Numbered from the stretch's first letter, positions 28,432-38,124 are shown. The stretch: DNA of 64,000 nt from Halomonas colorata (GCF_014897985.1 NZ_JABUZA010000008.1:62001-126000); one strand, 5' to 3'. Notes: generated from the letters alone by a model not told the origin. Numbers and translations are program-made.

Positions 28432-29217
28432 TTACTCTGTTACGAAAGGGCCATTACCTAAAACATTGGCAGGCATTCCTAAACGACCCACGCCGGGTAA
28501 TTTAAGCGCAGGATGCTTAACGTCAATTCCTACAGAGAGCCCCAGCAGATTAACTTCAATACCTTCCTCAAGCGCCACCAGTAGCCCCGCCACACCGCCC
28601 AGTGAAAGCTGATAGCCGGTACCGCTTGGCACCGGGGCAATCAATGAATCAAACAAGTAATCCTTACCGACGGCCGTCACAGGCAGCGTGACATCAAACC
28701 CCTCGACTTCGCGAGCGACCCACGCAACAAACGTATTGCTATTAGGGCCTGGCCATATTCGATACTGTTCAGCGCTGGGGTAGCGGGCGATCGCGTCCTC
28801 AATAGCCGGAATAAGCGCCGCCGCATCCTCCCCACGGTAATCGGCCAAAAGCGAAGGCGTATTGCCATACCAAGCACGATCCGGCATATCCTCCGCGGCG
28901 ACAACCGTAGGTCGGCGCCAACTCATCACTTGATAAATATAATAGTGCGATGCCCCCGGCTTCTTCATTGCAATCCATGGATGCACGCCAAAAGCGCCAC
29001 GCCAATTATAAGTATGGGCAGCATAGACCTGGATCACTGCATCGGCTGACGCGTCGGGATGCGGTGCCAACCCGGACGAAGAGCGGTCAAGCGTTGACCA
29101 ATGCGCATCCGTCACAATCATGCCGCTGGCAAGCATCCACGCGGGGCCTATCAGCAACAAGCCAAGCGTCAACACTACCAGTAAAAACACGCGGAATACT
29201 CCGCGCTTTAATGTCAT
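28432..29217 (-). CDS. DUF3750 family protein
   Basis: 261-residue protein with one N-terminal membrane helix (VFLLVVLTLGLLLIGPAWML) and a periplasmic-side domain. The family-like motifs are HPWIAMKKPGASHYY near residue 78 and IWPGPNSNTFVAWV near residue 160. Function is unknown. The Asn/Ser/His pattern hints at a hydrolase-like fold but no activity should be assumed. It follows the DUF488 gene by 15 bases on the same strand and is likely in the same operon. Confidence 0.75.
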   Translation of the reverse strand: MTLKRGVFRVFLLVVLTLGLLLIGPAWMLASGMIVTDAHWSTLDRSSSGLAPHPDASADAVIQVYAAHTYNWRGAFGVHPWIAMKKPGASHYYIYQVMSWRRPTVVAAEDMPDRAWYGNTPSLLADYRGEDAAALIPAIEDAIARYPSAEQYRIWPGPNSNTFVAWVAREVEGFDVTLPVTAVGKDYLFDSLIAPVPSGTGYQLSLGGVAGLLVALEEGIEVNLLGLSVGIDVKHPALKLPGVGRLGMPANVLGNGPFVTE

Positions 29218-29232
29218 AAATAGCTCAAATAA

Positions 29233-29658
29233 TTAGATCTCGGTCTGCTGGCTTAACATACAAGGTGAAGACGCTAGCTCGCGATCACCGCTATCCTCTT
29301 CTTCTAAGGCACCCAAAAGCGCTTCACGCAAAATCGGCAAATGCGACTGCTCAAGCTGGCGTGAGGCGGTCAAAAGCGTAAGCTTGCTTTGCCGGGCGTA
29401 GCGCATTAGGGGCAGTAGCGCGTCAGCAGACTCTTTTAGCTCCAGCCGGTAACGGGTTTGAAAGGAGGCCTCGCTAATTTTTTGCTGATGATAATCACGC
29501 CTCAGGGCTGAGGAAGGTGCCGCATCCCGATACCAGTCGGTTAATGCTAAGGAGGCACGTTCTTTACCACGTGGCCATAGGCGGTCGACCAATATACGTG
29601 CACCATCATGCTCTTCAAACGCTGAATAAACCCGCTTAAGGGCTATGTCATAGCTCAT
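29233..29658 (-). CDS. DUF488 family protein
   Basis: 141-residue cytoplasmic protein of the DUF488 family, of unknown function. It has the characteristic YDIALKRVY start and LVDRLWPRGK near residue 22, then WYRDAAPSSALRRDY. The family shares a fold with some nucleic acid-binding proteins, but its activity is not established. The start ATG follows GGGAGGT. It is probably transcribed with the DUF3750 gene. Confidence 0.82.
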   Translation of the reverse strand: MSYDIALKRVYSAFEEHDGARILVDRLWPRGKERASLALTDWYRDAAPSSALRRDYHQQKISEASFQTRYRLELKESADALLPLMRYARQSKLTLLTASRQLEQSHLPILREALLGALEEEDSGDRELASSPCMLSQQTEI

Positions 29659-29902
29659 ACGACCTCCCTGAGACAGCTTTTCCGTGCGGCTAATATGTAC
29701 GAACACTGTGTATATCGTTTGTCCATGCTATACCCCCATGCTAACGATTTATCTGTCATAGGTTAAAAAAATCATCGACCCCAGATGAATAAGCATACAT
29801 AACGGCATCCTGGCTGTTCCTTGGTGATCCCGCTTAGGAAGGACGTTCCCCACGCCCGAAAAACGCCGTACAATGCAGCGTTTAATCCACCCTCGGACTG
29901 CT

Positions 29903-30349
29903 ATGCATTTAACTCGCTTTACGGATTATTCGATTCGCGTGCTGCTTTACCTGGCAACCAAGGGTGAACAGCGGACAACCATTACGGAAATTGCCGAGAC
30001 GTTCTCGATCTCGCGCAATCACCTGATGAAAATCGTCCAGGAATTACATCAAAAAGAATACCTTAAAGCAATTCGCGGCAAACATGGCGGACTTTGGCTC
30101 AATCGCGCGCCCGAGCTTATTCGATTAGGCGCGTTGATACGAGACACCGAGCAGGAAATGGCGCTCGTCGAGTGTTTTCGAGACAACAATGCTTGCGTCA
30201 TTACCCCTTCTTGTCGCCTAAAGCCGATTCTTAATGATGCGCTTGAAGCTTTCTTGGGGGTTTTGGATAATTACACGCTGGCAGATTTACTGCATGGCCG
30301 ACAGAGTAAATTGGCTGCATTGATGAGGATTCCCACGGCCAACGTTTAG
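29903..30349 (+). CDS. nsrR: Rrf2 family regulator, NsrR-like
   Basis: 148-residue winged-helix repressor of the Rrf2 family. The N-terminus MHLTRFTDYSIRVLLYLATK is close to NsrR. Three cysteines in CFRDNNACVITPSC match the [Fe-S] ligand pattern of NsrR, which senses nitric oxide. Alternatives are IscR- or RirA-like members, but the cysteine spacing (C-x7-C-x5-C) favours NsrR. An upstream in-frame ATG lacks a ribosome site. No NO-detoxifying gene such as hmp is adjacent; its targets would be elsewhere. Confidence 0.78.
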   Translation: MHLTRFTDYSIRVLLYLATKGEQRTTITEIAETFSISRNHLMKIVQELHQKEYLKAIRGKHGGLWLNRAPELIRLGALIRDTEQEMALVECFRDNNACVITPSCRLKPILNDALEAFLGVLDNYTLADLLHGRQSKLAALMRIPTANV

Positions 30350-30706
30350 CCTTAATGCTTTAGTCTTGAGCCGCTTTCTTAAATTACGATTCTGTTTTCG
30401 TCCTGCATAACATGAGAAGATTCCATTTCCTGTACACATAGCCAGTAATGGATGCCAAAGCTGCCTGCTTCCTTTGGTTGCACGGTATATAAGCGTTATC
30501 TCACCTTAAAATTTGAATACACTGCTTTGCCAAACAGGACATTAGATTAACTGCATAATACGCAGTGCGATGATTGGGCTGCACACCCTACAACCTCTGG
30601 CTATTTACCCTCATGTGCAGCATGCTCAAGGCTAGATTCACACTATTAGCAAAGAAGCAGGTAAATGTTGCATGTGGCTTCATTTCTGCAAACCATGGAG
30701 TCCAAC
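30350..30706. other. intergenic region, no gene seen
   Basis: The 357 bases between the NsrR-like and Crp/Fnr genes hold no convincing coding frame. There is a short inverted repeat ACTGC-N7-GCAGT at 30550-30566, too weak to name. I see no FNR-type TTGAT-N4-ATCAA site and no terminator. Confidence 0.5.
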
Positions 30707-31450
30707 ATGACTACCGCGCCCGATTCCCCCAATCAAATAATGATCCGTAAGTTAGACAGCATTTTCGTTCTCACTGACGAGGAAAAGCAGGCGCTTACAG
30801 ACTTACCGGTTCAAATCAAAAACATTAAAACTAATCACGACATTGTAAGAGTGGGAGATCAACCGGCTCAGTGCTGCTTCATTGTTGAAGGTTTTACCTG
30901 TGTCTATAAAGTATCTATCGAAGGCAAGCGTCAAATAATGGCCCTACATGTGCCTGGCGATATCGCTGACCTGCAAAGCCTGCACCTGAGGGTCCTAGAT
31001 ATTAATATTGCCTCTATCAGCCCTTGCAAACTCGGCTTCATCCAGCACAAGGATTTGAACCAACTGTTCGAACGTCACCCTCGTCTTGCGGGTGTTTTCT
31101 GGCGTGAAACCCTTATATACGCCTCAATCTTTCGTGAATGGCTTCTAAATATAGGCCAGCGTGAAGCTTATTCGCGCATCGCGCATATTATCTGTGAACT
31201 CATGCTGCGCCTAAAGGCGGTAGGTTTAGTTGAGAACAACACGTTTCACATGCCCGTTACCCAGGCAGAAATAGCAGACGCGACAGGAATGACACCGGTT
31301 CACGTGAACCGAGTCTTTCAAGCGCTGCGCTCAGATGGCTTGATCCAGACTGACAAAAGTCGCATGACCATACCTGACTGGATCAAAATACAGCAGGCAG
31401 GCGAATTTGATCCTCTTTACCTGCATATTGAGAAAGATGCCGCTTCATAG
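30707..31450 (+). CDS. Crp/Fnr family transcriptional regulator
   Basis: 247-residue regulator with an N-terminal cyclic-nucleotide-binding-type domain (VGDQPAQCCFIVEGFTCVYK) and a C-terminal helix-turn-helix (TQAEIADATGMTPVHVNRVF). The N-terminal cysteine cluster of oxygen-sensing FNR is missing; two adjacent cysteines (QCC) sit within the sensor barrel. The ligand is unknown. A frame 14 codons longer exists, but GGAG six bases before the ATG used here decides the start. It stands alone. Confidence 0.85.
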   Translation: MTTAPDSPNQIMIRKLDSIFVLTDEEKQALTDLPVQIKNIKTNHDIVRVGDQPAQCCFIVEGFTCVYKVSIEGKRQIMALHVPGDIADLQSLHLRVLDINIASISPCKLGFIQHKDLNQLFERHPRLAGVFWRETLIYASIFREWLLNIGQREAYSRIAHIICELMLRLKAVGLVENNTFHMPVTQAEIADATGMTPVHVNRVFQALRSDGLIQTDKSRMTIPDWIKIQQAGEFDPLYLHIEKDAAS

Positions 31451-31640
31451 CCGTTTGTTTAGTTTGGATGTGCCTGCTCCGGTGCTTTTTTTATACTGTG
31501 TCCATGGCTAATAATCTAGCCAGCTCAGTTTTATTGCCTGCCCCATAAAGCGCCAAATTCGTTACAGGCATACTATTATCGATCAATGGTGACTATTCAT
31601 TACGCTAAAGCCGGAAATTGAATAAGAAGGAGCGCACAGT

Positions 31641-32429
31641 ATGGATTTGGGAATCACGGGGCGCTGGGCAGTGATCTGTGCAGCAAGCAAAGGGCTAGGC
31701 CGGGGCTGCGCTGAAGCGCTCGCCAAAGAAGGTGTCAACCTAGCCATCAACTCGCGTAACGCCGAGGTGCTCGAGAAAACCGCCGAAGCATTACGGGCAC
31801 TGAACCCTGAAATTGAAGTTCGCCCGGTACCCGGCGATATTGGGCATGAAGAAGTGCGCGAGGCACTGCTTGCTGCCTGCCCGCAGGTCGATATTCTGAT
31901 CAATAACAACGGCGGGCCACCACCCGGTGATTTCCGCGACTGGGATCGTGAAGATTGGATACAGGCCGTGGACGCCAACATGATCACGCCGATAGCGCTA
32001 ATCAAGGCGACGGTGGACCGCATGGCCGCCAACGGCTTTGGACGCGTGGTCAACATCACGTCAGGTGCTGTGAAAGCCCCCATCGATATCCTCGGGCTTT
32101 CCAACGGTGCACGCAGCGGGCTGACCGGCTTCGTCGCCGGGCTCGCGCGCCAGCCACAACTTGCCTCATGCAATGTCACGATCAACAACCTGCTACCCGG
32201 CTCTTTTGACACCGATCGGCTACGCGGCAACTTCAAAAACGTCGCCGAGAAAACCCAGCAAGACATTGAGCAGGTACGCGAGCAGCGTGTTCAAGGAGTG
32301 CCTGCCCGACGATTCGGCACAGCTGAAGAGTTCGGCGCCTTCTGTGCGTTTATGTGCAGCGAACATGCGGGCTACCTGACCGGGCAGAATATTTTACTCG
32401 ACGGCGGCGCCTATCCAGGGACGTTCTAG
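31641..32429 (+). CDS. SDR family protein with altered active site
   Basis: 262-residue short-chain dehydrogenase relative. The nucleotide-binding motif ASKGLGRG is intact and NNNGGPPPG replaces the usual NNAG. The catalytic Tyr-x3-Lys is not seen: the position reads LSNGARSGL, with serine or asparagine in place of Tyr and Arg near the Lys site. The same pattern is known from a 3-oxoacyl-ACP-reductase-like SDR subgroup. It may be a non-classical reductase or a binding protein. The start follows AAGGAGCG. Confidence 0.82.
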   Translation: MDLGITGRWAVICAASKGLGRGCAEALAKEGVNLAINSRNAEVLEKTAEALRALNPEIEVRPVPGDIGHEEVREALLAACPQVDILINNNGGPPPGDFRDWDREDWIQAVDANMITPIALIKATVDRMAANGFGRVVNITSGAVKAPIDILGLSNGARSGLTGFVAGLARQPQLASCNVTINNLLPGSFDTDRLRGNFKNVAEKTQQDIEQVREQRVQGVPARRFGTAEEFGAFCAFMCSEHAGYLTGQNILLDGGAYPGTF

Positions 32430-32517
32430 CAGAATGTATACGCGCATTCACACTGAGCAAATTATGGGAGGTTAAGGCACGTTTACGGCAATCTGGAAGG
32501 GGTATAACAGAAATGGA

Positions 32518-32627
32518 GGCGGCCCCAAAAGCCACATCCCGGCACACGCAGCCACCACTACCGTTGCTCCCTTCCGGGCCTGGCGGGGTTCGCAGTTTAG
32601 CGTTGCGGGAGGACCTAAGGGGCCACC
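32518..32627 (-). ncRNA. ffs: 4.5S RNA of the signal recognition particle
   Basis: Minus-strand RNA of about 110 bases. Its ends GGTGGCCCC and GGGGCCGCC pair, and the apex holds the conserved Ffh-binding hairpin CAGGCCCGGAAGGGAGCA with a GGAA tetraloop and the asymmetric internal loop. The 5' arm TCCTCCCGCAACGCT matches the E. coli molecule. It follows tRNA-Met by 43 bases on the same strand and may share its transcript. Ends are set by the closing stem; the mature RNA may differ by a few bases. Confidence 0.93.
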
Positions 32628-32670
32628 ATAGCAATACACATGAACTAAACGTGTACTGCGGCGCTGATTT

Positions 32671-32747
32671 TGGTGGCTAAGCCCTGATTTGAACAGGGGA
32701 CCCCATCATTATGAGTGATGTGCTCTAACCAGCTGAGCTACGTAGCC
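32671..32747 (-). tRNA. tRNA-Met (elongator, anticodon CAT)
   Basis: A 77-base tRNA with encoded CCA. The 5' half GGCTACGTAGCTCAG, the anticodon arm CATCACTCATAATGATG and the following GGGGTC match elongator tRNA-Met of E. coli rather than lysidine-modified tRNA-Ile2 or the initiator. The acceptor stem has one C-U mismatch at positions 6 and 67 (GGCTACG against CTTAGCC). T stem CCCTG/CAGGG is intact. It precedes the 4.5S RNA gene. Confidence 0.93.
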
Positions 32748-32769
32748 TTTCCGACATCAGCGGGTGCAG

Positions 32770-32798
32770 ATTATGCCTATTCTCGATGCAAAAGGCAA
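32770..32798 (-). promoter_or_regulatory. candidate promoter of tRNA-Met and 4.5S RNA
   Basis: On the minus strand TTGCCT and CATAAT are separated by 17 bases, with the -10 ending 22 bases before the tRNA 5' end. The -35 element lies inside the terminator hairpin of the choline-binding protein gene. Confidence 0.5.
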
Positions 32799-32822
32799 GC
32801 CGCAAACAGGCTTGCCTTTAAA
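32788..32822 (-). terminator. terminator after the choline/betaine binding protein gene
   Basis: AAAGGCAAGCC and GGCTTGCCTTT pair over 11 bases around a 7-base loop. The minus-strand 3' side ends TTTTG, and it sits 17 bases beyond the gene stop. Confidence 0.72.
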
Positions 32823-32838
32823 TTGGCTGATAACCTGC

Positions 32839-33771
32839 TTATAGCGCAGCCTGAACCGCTGGCAGAGCCGGTTCACCCTCCAGAGTCGTCACGCCTTCAA
32901 GCCACGCCTTCAATAAATCGTGATTTTCTTTTAAATAGCGATTGGCGGCAGCGCGAGGGTCAACGCCATCATCCATAATCGAACTCATTAACTGATTTTC
33001 CATTTCCAGCGTAAAGGTCATATTGCTAAGCAATGTACCCACGTTCGGGCACGCTTCGACAAACCCGGCGCGTGTATTGGTGTGCACCGTGGCGCCCCCC
33101 AGTTCAGGCCCAAAGTAGTCATCCGCGCCTGATAAGTAGGCCATATCAAAATTGGTATTCATGGGATGCGGCTCCCACCCCAAGAAGACCATCCACTCTT
33201 CATTGGGAACCCGCGTAGTAAGCTCAGAAAGCATGCCCGCTTCACTGGAATCCACGACCTGCCAATCGCCCAGCTCGTAAGCGTTATCATCAATCATCTG
33301 CTGAATAAGCTCGTTGCCATCGTTACCAGCCTCAATGCCATGTACGCGATGTTTAAATTGATCAGCGTGGGCCGCTAAATCATTCACCGAGGTTACCCCT
33401 GCATCATACACGTACTGCGGAACGGCCAGCGTGTATTTAGCGCCTTTAAGATTGGCAACCAGACGTTCAACATCGCCACTTTCAATATACGGGTCACTGA
33501 TGGACGCCATAGAGGGCATCCAATTACCTAGAAAGACATCAAAATCATTATTGCGCATGCCCGCATAGGCAATCGGGACGGACACCGTATCGACTCTGGG
33601 CTCATAGCCCAGCGCCTCTAACACTTCACTTGCCAAAGCAGTGGTTGCGGTAATATCGGTCCAGCCAACTTCTGCAAAACGTACACGTGAGCAATCATCC
33701 GCCTGAGCCATCGCCGGTACGGCAGTTCCCATTAGTAGCGCGCTTAAACCGCAAAAATAGACGTGTTTCAT
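32839..33771 (-). CDS. choline/glycine betaine ABC transporter substrate-binding protein
   Basis: 310-residue periplasmic receptor of the OpuAC/ChoX family, with signal peptide ending VPAMAQA. Aromatic residues likely to form the cage for the trimethylammonium group are Trp in AEVGWTDITA, Trp in LGNWMPS and Trp in FLGWEPHPMN. Its location divergent from betIBA supports choline as the ligand. No ABC ATPase or permease gene is adjacent, so it must use partners encoded elsewhere. The ATG used follows GGGGAGTGGTA. Confidence 0.85.
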   Translation of the reverse strand: MKHVYFCGLSALLMGTAVPAMAQADDCSRVRFAEVGWTDITATTALASEVLEALGYEPRVDTVSVPIAYAGMRNNDFDVFLGNWMPSMASISDPYIESGDVERLVANLKGAKYTLAVPQYVYDAGVTSVNDLAAHADQFKHRVHGIEAGNDGNELIQQMIDDNAYELGDWQVVDSSEAGMLSELTTRVPNEEWMVFLGWEPHPMNTNFDMAYLSGADDYFGPELGGATVHTNTRAGFVEACPNVGTLLSNMTFTLEMENQLMSSIMDDGVDPRAAANRYLKENHDLLKAWLEGVTTLEGEPALPAVQAAL

Positions 33772-33788
33772 TACCACTCCCCTTCTAC

Positions 33789-33839
33789 TTGTTTAAATAG
33801 ACATATTGTTTAAATGGACATATTGCTTAAATGTGCAGG
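33789..33839. repeat. three tandem 17-base repeats
   Basis: TTGTTTAAATAGACATA, TTGTTTAAATGGACATA and TTGCTTAAATGTGCAGG follow each other without spacers. They lie in the leader region of the choline/betaine binding protein, between its start and the BetI operator. Confidence 0.8.
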
Positions 33840-33876
33840 TTTTTTCTTTAAACGCCAGCTCCATGTAACATGTGTA

Positions 33877-33904
33877 TTTTTATTGATTGAACGATCAATA
33901 AAAA
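33877..33904. promoter_or_regulatory. BetI operator
   Basis: TTTTTATTGAT and ATCAATAAAAA form a perfect 11-base inverted repeat around TGAACG. The core ATTGATTGAACG is typical of BetI sites. It sits between the divergent binding protein gene and betI, so it may control both in response to choline. Confidence 0.72.
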
Positions 33905-33978
33905 AAGCTAAGATAGACAGGTAATCATGCCTAATCCTAGGTTGCAAGGTGGGTATTCAACGTCAGTAGGAGATCGCT

Positions 33979-34593
33979 GTGCCCAAGGTGGGAATGGAAC
34001 CAATACGCCGCCAGCAGTTAATTCACGCCACCATGGCGGCCATTGACGAGGTGGGATTAGCAGAAGCGACCATTATGCGGATTGCACGCCACGCGGGCGT
34101 TTCTGCGGGGATTATCAGCCATTATTTTGGCGGTAAGGATGGTCTGCTGGAAGCCACCATGCGTCAGATTCTGTCCGATCTGTCTGAAGCCGTTTCAGTG
34201 CGCCGTATGGCGTTGAATGATGACTCGCCCAGGGCACACATCAGCGCCATTATTGAAGGCAACTTCGACCGCACCCAGGTGACCGGCCCTGCCGCCAAAA
34301 CCTGGCTCGCCTTTTGGGCCAGCAGCATGCATAAGCCCATGCTTCAACGCCTGCAGCACGTCAATGATCGGCGCCTGTACGCCAATTTATGCCATCAGTT
34401 TCGCCGAGTGTTACCTCATGCCGAAGCCCGAAAGGCCGCCCGCGGGCTAGCCGCGATGATTGATGGCTTATGGCTGCGCGGTGCTTTAACGCCCGAAGGC
34501 CTGGATACCGACGAAGCTCGCCACCTTGCCTACCACTACCTTGATCAACTGCTAGCGCATCACGGATGCCAGCAGTTTGCATCCGCTCACTAA
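33979..34593 (+). CDS. betI: choline-responsive repressor BetI
   Basis: 204-residue TetR-family repressor of the bet genes. The N-terminus [18 protein letters not shown] is nearly diagnostic. The helix-turn-helix is [20 protein letters not shown] (residues 32-51), and the C-terminal ligand domain follows. The start is GTG with AGGAG upstream. First gene of betIBA; betB starts 19 bases after its stop. Choline is expected to release it from the operator upstream. Confidence 0.95.
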   Translation: MPKVGMEPIRRQQLIHATMAAIDEVGLAEATIMRIARHAGVSAGIISHYFGGKDGLLEATMRQILSDLSEAVSVRRMALNDDSPRAHISAIIEGNFDRTQVTGPAAKTWLAFWASSMHKPMLQRLQHVNDRRLYANLCHQFRRVLPHAEARKAARGLAAMIDGLWLRGALTPEGLDTDEARHLAYHYLDQLLAHHGCQQFASAH

Positions 34594-34612
34594 GCTTTTA
34601 AAGGAGACCAAC

Positions 34613-36082
34613 ATGGCCGCTCAAGATGTACAGCCTCTGTATATTAATGGTCGCCCGCTCGCCGCCACCTCCGGCAATACCTTTACCGTTACCAACCCTT
34701 ATGACGGCAGCCTTCTGGCAACGATTGGCCAAGCGAGCCAACAGGATGTTGACGCGGCAGTAAAAGCCGCGCAAAACGGCCAACGTGAATGGGCCGCCAT
34801 GACCGGCATGCAGCGCTCGCGTATTTTGTTAAAGGCCGTTGCCCTACTCCGCGAGCGCAATTATGAACTGGCGGAGCTTGAAACCCGCAGTACCGGCAAG
34901 CCGATTAGTGAAACGGCCAGCGTTGATATCGTGACCGGCGCTGATGCGCTGGAGTATTACGCAGGCCTGGCGCCCGCCATTGAAGGTAGCCAAATCCCGC
35001 TGCGGGAAAGCTCGTTTGTGTATACCCGCCGAGAGCCGCTGGGCGTTATTGGCGCTATCGGCGCCTGGAACTACCCGATTCAAATCGCCTGTTGGAAAGC
35101 CGCTCCTGCGCTGGCCGCGGGTAATGCGGTGGTGTTTAAACCCAGCGAAGTCACACCGCTAAGCGCGATCAAACTCGCCGAGATTTTTACCGAAGCAGGC
35201 CTGCCCGATGGCGTGTTCAACGTAGTGCAAGGCGATGGCCGCGTAGGCGCGATGCTGACCGAGCACCCTGGCATTGCCAAAGTGTCGTTTACCGGCGAAG
35301 CAGGTACCGGCAAGAAAGTCATGGCCGCAGCGGCAAGCTCAACGCTTAAAGACGTGACGATGGAGCTGGGTGGCAAATCACCGCTGATCATCTTTGCTGA
35401 TGCCGATCTTGATCGCGCCGCCGATGCAGCCATGATGGCTAACTTCTACTCCAGCGGCCAAATTTGCACCAACGGTACTCGTGTATTTATCGAGCGCAGT
35501 GTTAAAGATGCGTTTGAAACCAAGCTGACAGAGCGCGTCAAGCGCATCAAAGCGGGCGACCCGATGGATCCCAGTGTGAACTTCGGCCCGCTGGTCAGTT
35601 TTGAGCATCAGGAGAAGGTGCTTTCCTACATTGCGCTGGGCAAACAGCAAGGCGCGCGCGTACTGGTCGGGGGTGATGATAGGACGAATGGCCACTGGGC
35701 TAACGGCGCCTGGGCGGCCCCTACGGTATTTACCGATTGCACTGACGATATGCGCATTGTGAAAGAAGAAATCTTCGGGCCAGTCATGTCGGTGCTGGCC
35801 TTTGATGACGAGGCCGAAGTGATCCGCCGCGCCAACGATACTCAATATGGCCTGGCGGCGGGCGTATTTAGCGAAAGTTTAAACCGCGCCCACCGCGTTA
35901 TTCATCAGCTGGAAGCGGGTATTTGCTGGATCAATACCTGGGGTGAGTCGCCTTCTGAAATGCCGGTGGGCGGTTATAAAGAGTCGGGTATTGGTCGTGA
36001 AAACGGTATCGAGACGCTTAACCACTATACCCAGACCAAGTCGGTACAAATCGAGATGGGCCCCTTTGAGTCGGTGTTTTAA
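34613..36082 (+). CDS. betB: betaine-aldehyde dehydrogenase
   Basis: 489-residue NAD(P)-dependent aldehyde dehydrogenase making glycine betaine from betaine aldehyde, the second step of osmoprotectant synthesis. The catalytic cysteine is in [12 protein letters not shown], the glutamate in MELGGKSPL, and the cofactor-binding block is [20 protein letters not shown]. The length equals E. coli BetB. The start follows AAGGAGACC; the longer frame overlaps betI. It works on the product of BetA, encoded next. Confidence 0.96.
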   Translation: MAAQDVQPLYINGRPLAATSGNTFTVTNPYDGSLLATIGQASQQDVDAAVKAAQNGQREWAAMTGMQRSRILLKAVALLRERNYELAELETRSTGKPISETASVDIVTGADALEYYAGLAPAIEGSQIPLRESSFVYTRREPLGVIGAIGAWNYPIQIACWKAAPALAAGNAVVFKPSEVTPLSAIKLAEIFTEAGLPDGVFNVVQGDGRVGAMLTEHPGIAKVSFTGEAGTGKKVMAAAASSTLKDVTMELGGKSPLIIFADADLDRAADAAMMANFYSSGQICTNGTRVFIERSVKDAFETKLTERVKRIKAGDPMDPSVNFGPLVSFEHQEKVLSYIALGKQQGARVLVGGDDRTNGHWANGAWAAPTVFTDCTDDMRIVKEEIFGPVMSVLAFDDEAEVIRRANDTQYGLAAGVFSESLNRAHRVIHQLEAGICWINTWGESPSEMPVGGYKESGIGRENGIETLNHYTQTKSVQIEMGPFESVF

Positions 36083-36132
36083 AGCGAAGCAGCAGGCACG
36101 CAGATTATCCGACTTTCTATCAAGGTAAAATC

Positions 36133-37806
36133 ATGTCGCAACCGCATGAATTCGACTACATCATTATCGGCGCTGGCTCAGCGGGGAACGTACTGGCCAC
36201 ACGCCTAACCGAAGATAACGATGTCAGCGTTCTGCTATTGGAAGCCGGTGGCCCGGACTATCGGCTCGATTTTCGTACCCAGATGCCCGCAGCACTTGCC
36301 TTCCCACTCCAGGGCAAGCGCTATAACTGGGCGTTTGAAACCGACCCGGAGCCCTATATGGATGGCCGCCGGATGGAGTGTGGCCGTGGCAAAGGGTTGG
36401 GCGGATCTTCACTGATCAACGGCATGTGCTACATCCGCGGCAACGCGCTAGATTACGATAGCTGGGCCAAGCAGCCCGGCCTGGAAGATTGGAACTACTT
36501 AAGCTGTCTACCCTACTTTAAAAAATCGGAAACCCGTGACATTGGCCCGAACGATTACCACGGTGGCGACGGCCCGGTCAGCGTTACCACACCCAAAGAC
36601 GATAACAATCCGCTTTATCGCATCTTTATTGAAGCAGGCAAACAGGCAGGCTACCCCGAGACACAGGACGTAAACGGCTACCGGCAGGAGGGCTTTGGCC
36701 CTATGGATCGATTCGTTACGCCCAAGGGGCGGCGCGCCTCCACGGCAAGGGGCTATCTGGATATCTCCAAACAGCGCACCAACCTGACCATTAAAACCCA
36801 TGCCGTTACCGATGTGATTACGTTTGACGGTAAACGCGCGGGGGGCGTGCGCTATGAGCGCAAAGGGAAAGCACAGACAGCTCGTGCCCGGCGAGAAGTA
36901 CTGCTGTGCGGCGGCGCCATTGCCTCACCGCAAATTCTGCAGCGCTCAGGCGTAGGCAATCCCGAGCTGCTCGAGTCGTTAGGTATTGAGGTAGTTCATG
37001 CGCTGCCAGGGGTAGGTGAAAATCTTCAAGATCATTTGGAGATGTACATACAATACGAGTGTAAAGAGCCCATTTCGCTCTACCCTGCCCTTAAATGGCA
37101 CAACCAGCCCATGATAGGCGCCGAGTGGCTATTCAAAGGAACGGGGATTGGTGCCAGCAACCAATTTGAAGCGTGTGCGTTTATCCGCAGCCGTGATGAA
37201 GAAGAGTGGCCTAATCTGCAGTACCACTTTTTACCCATCGCGATTAGCTATAACGGTAAAAGCGCTTTTCAAGCCCATGGATTTCAGGCCCACGTGGGCT
37301 CCATGCGCTCTGAAAGCCGCGGGCACATTAAGCTAACCTCTAAAGATCCCCACGCCGCGCCCAGCATTTTGTTTAATTACATGTCCAAGGCCAAAGACTG
37401 GCAAGAGTTTCGCGACGCGATTCGCCTGACCCGCGAGATTATCGCCCAGCCGGCGTTCGATCGATATCGAGGCCGCGAGGTTGCCCCCGGCGGTAAGGTA
37501 CACACCGACGAAGCGCTTGATGAGTTCGTCAAACAGCATGCCGAAACGGCCTATCACCCCTGTGGCAGTTGCCGAATGGGTGAGGACGTACTCTCAGTAA
37601 CGGATGGCCAAGGCCGGGTACACGGCTTGGAAGGGCTACGGGTGGTCGATGCCTCGCTGTTCCCGATAATTCCCACCGGCAACCTGAACGCGCCGACGAT
37701 CATGCTCGCCGAAAAGATCGCTGACCGCATCCGCGGGCGCGAGCCGTTGCCAGCCGCCCAGGTCGATTACCATATCGCCAACGGCACACCGGCCAAACGG
37801 GTATAA
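36133..37806 (+). CDS. betA: choline dehydrogenase
   Basis: 557-residue GMC-family flavoprotein that oxidises choline to betaine aldehyde (and further) at the inner membrane, passing electrons to the respiratory chain. FAD-binding [18 protein letters not shown] lies at the start, the GMC signature near [13 protein letters not shown], and the catalytic His region in [11 protein letters not shown]. Last gene of betIBA, 50 bases after betB, and followed by a terminator 100 bases on. Length fits BetA (about 556). Confidence 0.96.
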   Translation: MSQPHEFDYIIIGAGSAGNVLATRLTEDNDVSVLLLEAGGPDYRLDFRTQMPAALAFPLQGKRYNWAFETDPEPYMDGRRMECGRGKGLGGSSLINGMCYIRGNALDYDSWAKQPGLEDWNYLSCLPYFKKSETRDIGPNDYHGGDGPVSVTTPKDDNNPLYRIFIEAGKQAGYPETQDVNGYRQEGFGPMDRFVTPKGRRASTARGYLDISKQRTNLTIKTHAVTDVITFDGKRAGGVRYERKGKAQTARARREVLLCGGAIASPQILQRSGVGNPELLESLGIEVVHALPGVGENLQDHLEMYIQYECKEPISLYPALKWHNQPMIGAEWLFKGTGIGASNQFEACAFIRSRDEEEWPNLQYHFLPIAISYNGKSAFQAHGFQAHVGSMRSESRGHIKLTSKDPHAAPSILFNYMSKAKDWQEFRDAIRLTREIIAQPAFDRYRGREVAPGGKVHTDEALDEFVKQHAETAYHPCGSCRMGEDVLSVTDGQGRVHGLEGLRVVDASLFPIIPTGNLNAPTIMLAEKIADRIRGREPLPAAQVDYHIANGTPAKRV

Positions 37807-38124
37807 ATGGCGTTTAAAACGTACTGAAAAAAATAGTACTTAAAGAATAGCACTGAAAAAAGTACTGAAAAAATAGCGCTTAAAGAAGGTGGATTACTTC
37901 ATAAAACGCCACGGCTTACGGCCGTGGCATTTTTTGACTAGGCTACTATTAATAAATGTGACTTGTATTAATGCAGTGTGGCTTGCGCTGAACGGCGCTG
38001 GTCTGCCAATATTCAAACATCTGTTCGAATACACCTCACGCTTATGCCCTACTCAGCTGGTTAACGCGATAGACTGAGCAACGATAATAATCGGACAGCG
38101 CCTAATAATACATGGAGACGTTCT
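37807..38124. other. intergenic region with A-rich repeats and a terminator
   Basis: 318 bases without a gene. Bases 37818-37888 contain several copies of short A-rich units of the form ACTGAAAAAA and TTAAAGAA. A terminator lies at 37908-37936. The remainder to fadE holds a ribosome site (GGAGACG) and no other signal I can name. Confidence 0.6.
37908..37936 (+). terminator. betIBA terminator
   Basis: GCCACGGC and GCCGTGGC pair around TTACG and are followed by ATTTTTT. Confidence 0.85.

Noticed and set aside
32671-32747. tRNA-Ile2 with a lysidine-modified CAT anticodon
   Set aside because: The 5' half and anticodon arm match elongator tRNA-Met, not tRNA-Ile2, which starts GGCCCCT in E. coli.
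37818-37888. CRISPR-like array after betA
   Set aside because: The A-rich units are about 10-30 bases, imperfect and without regular spacers, and there are no cas genes.
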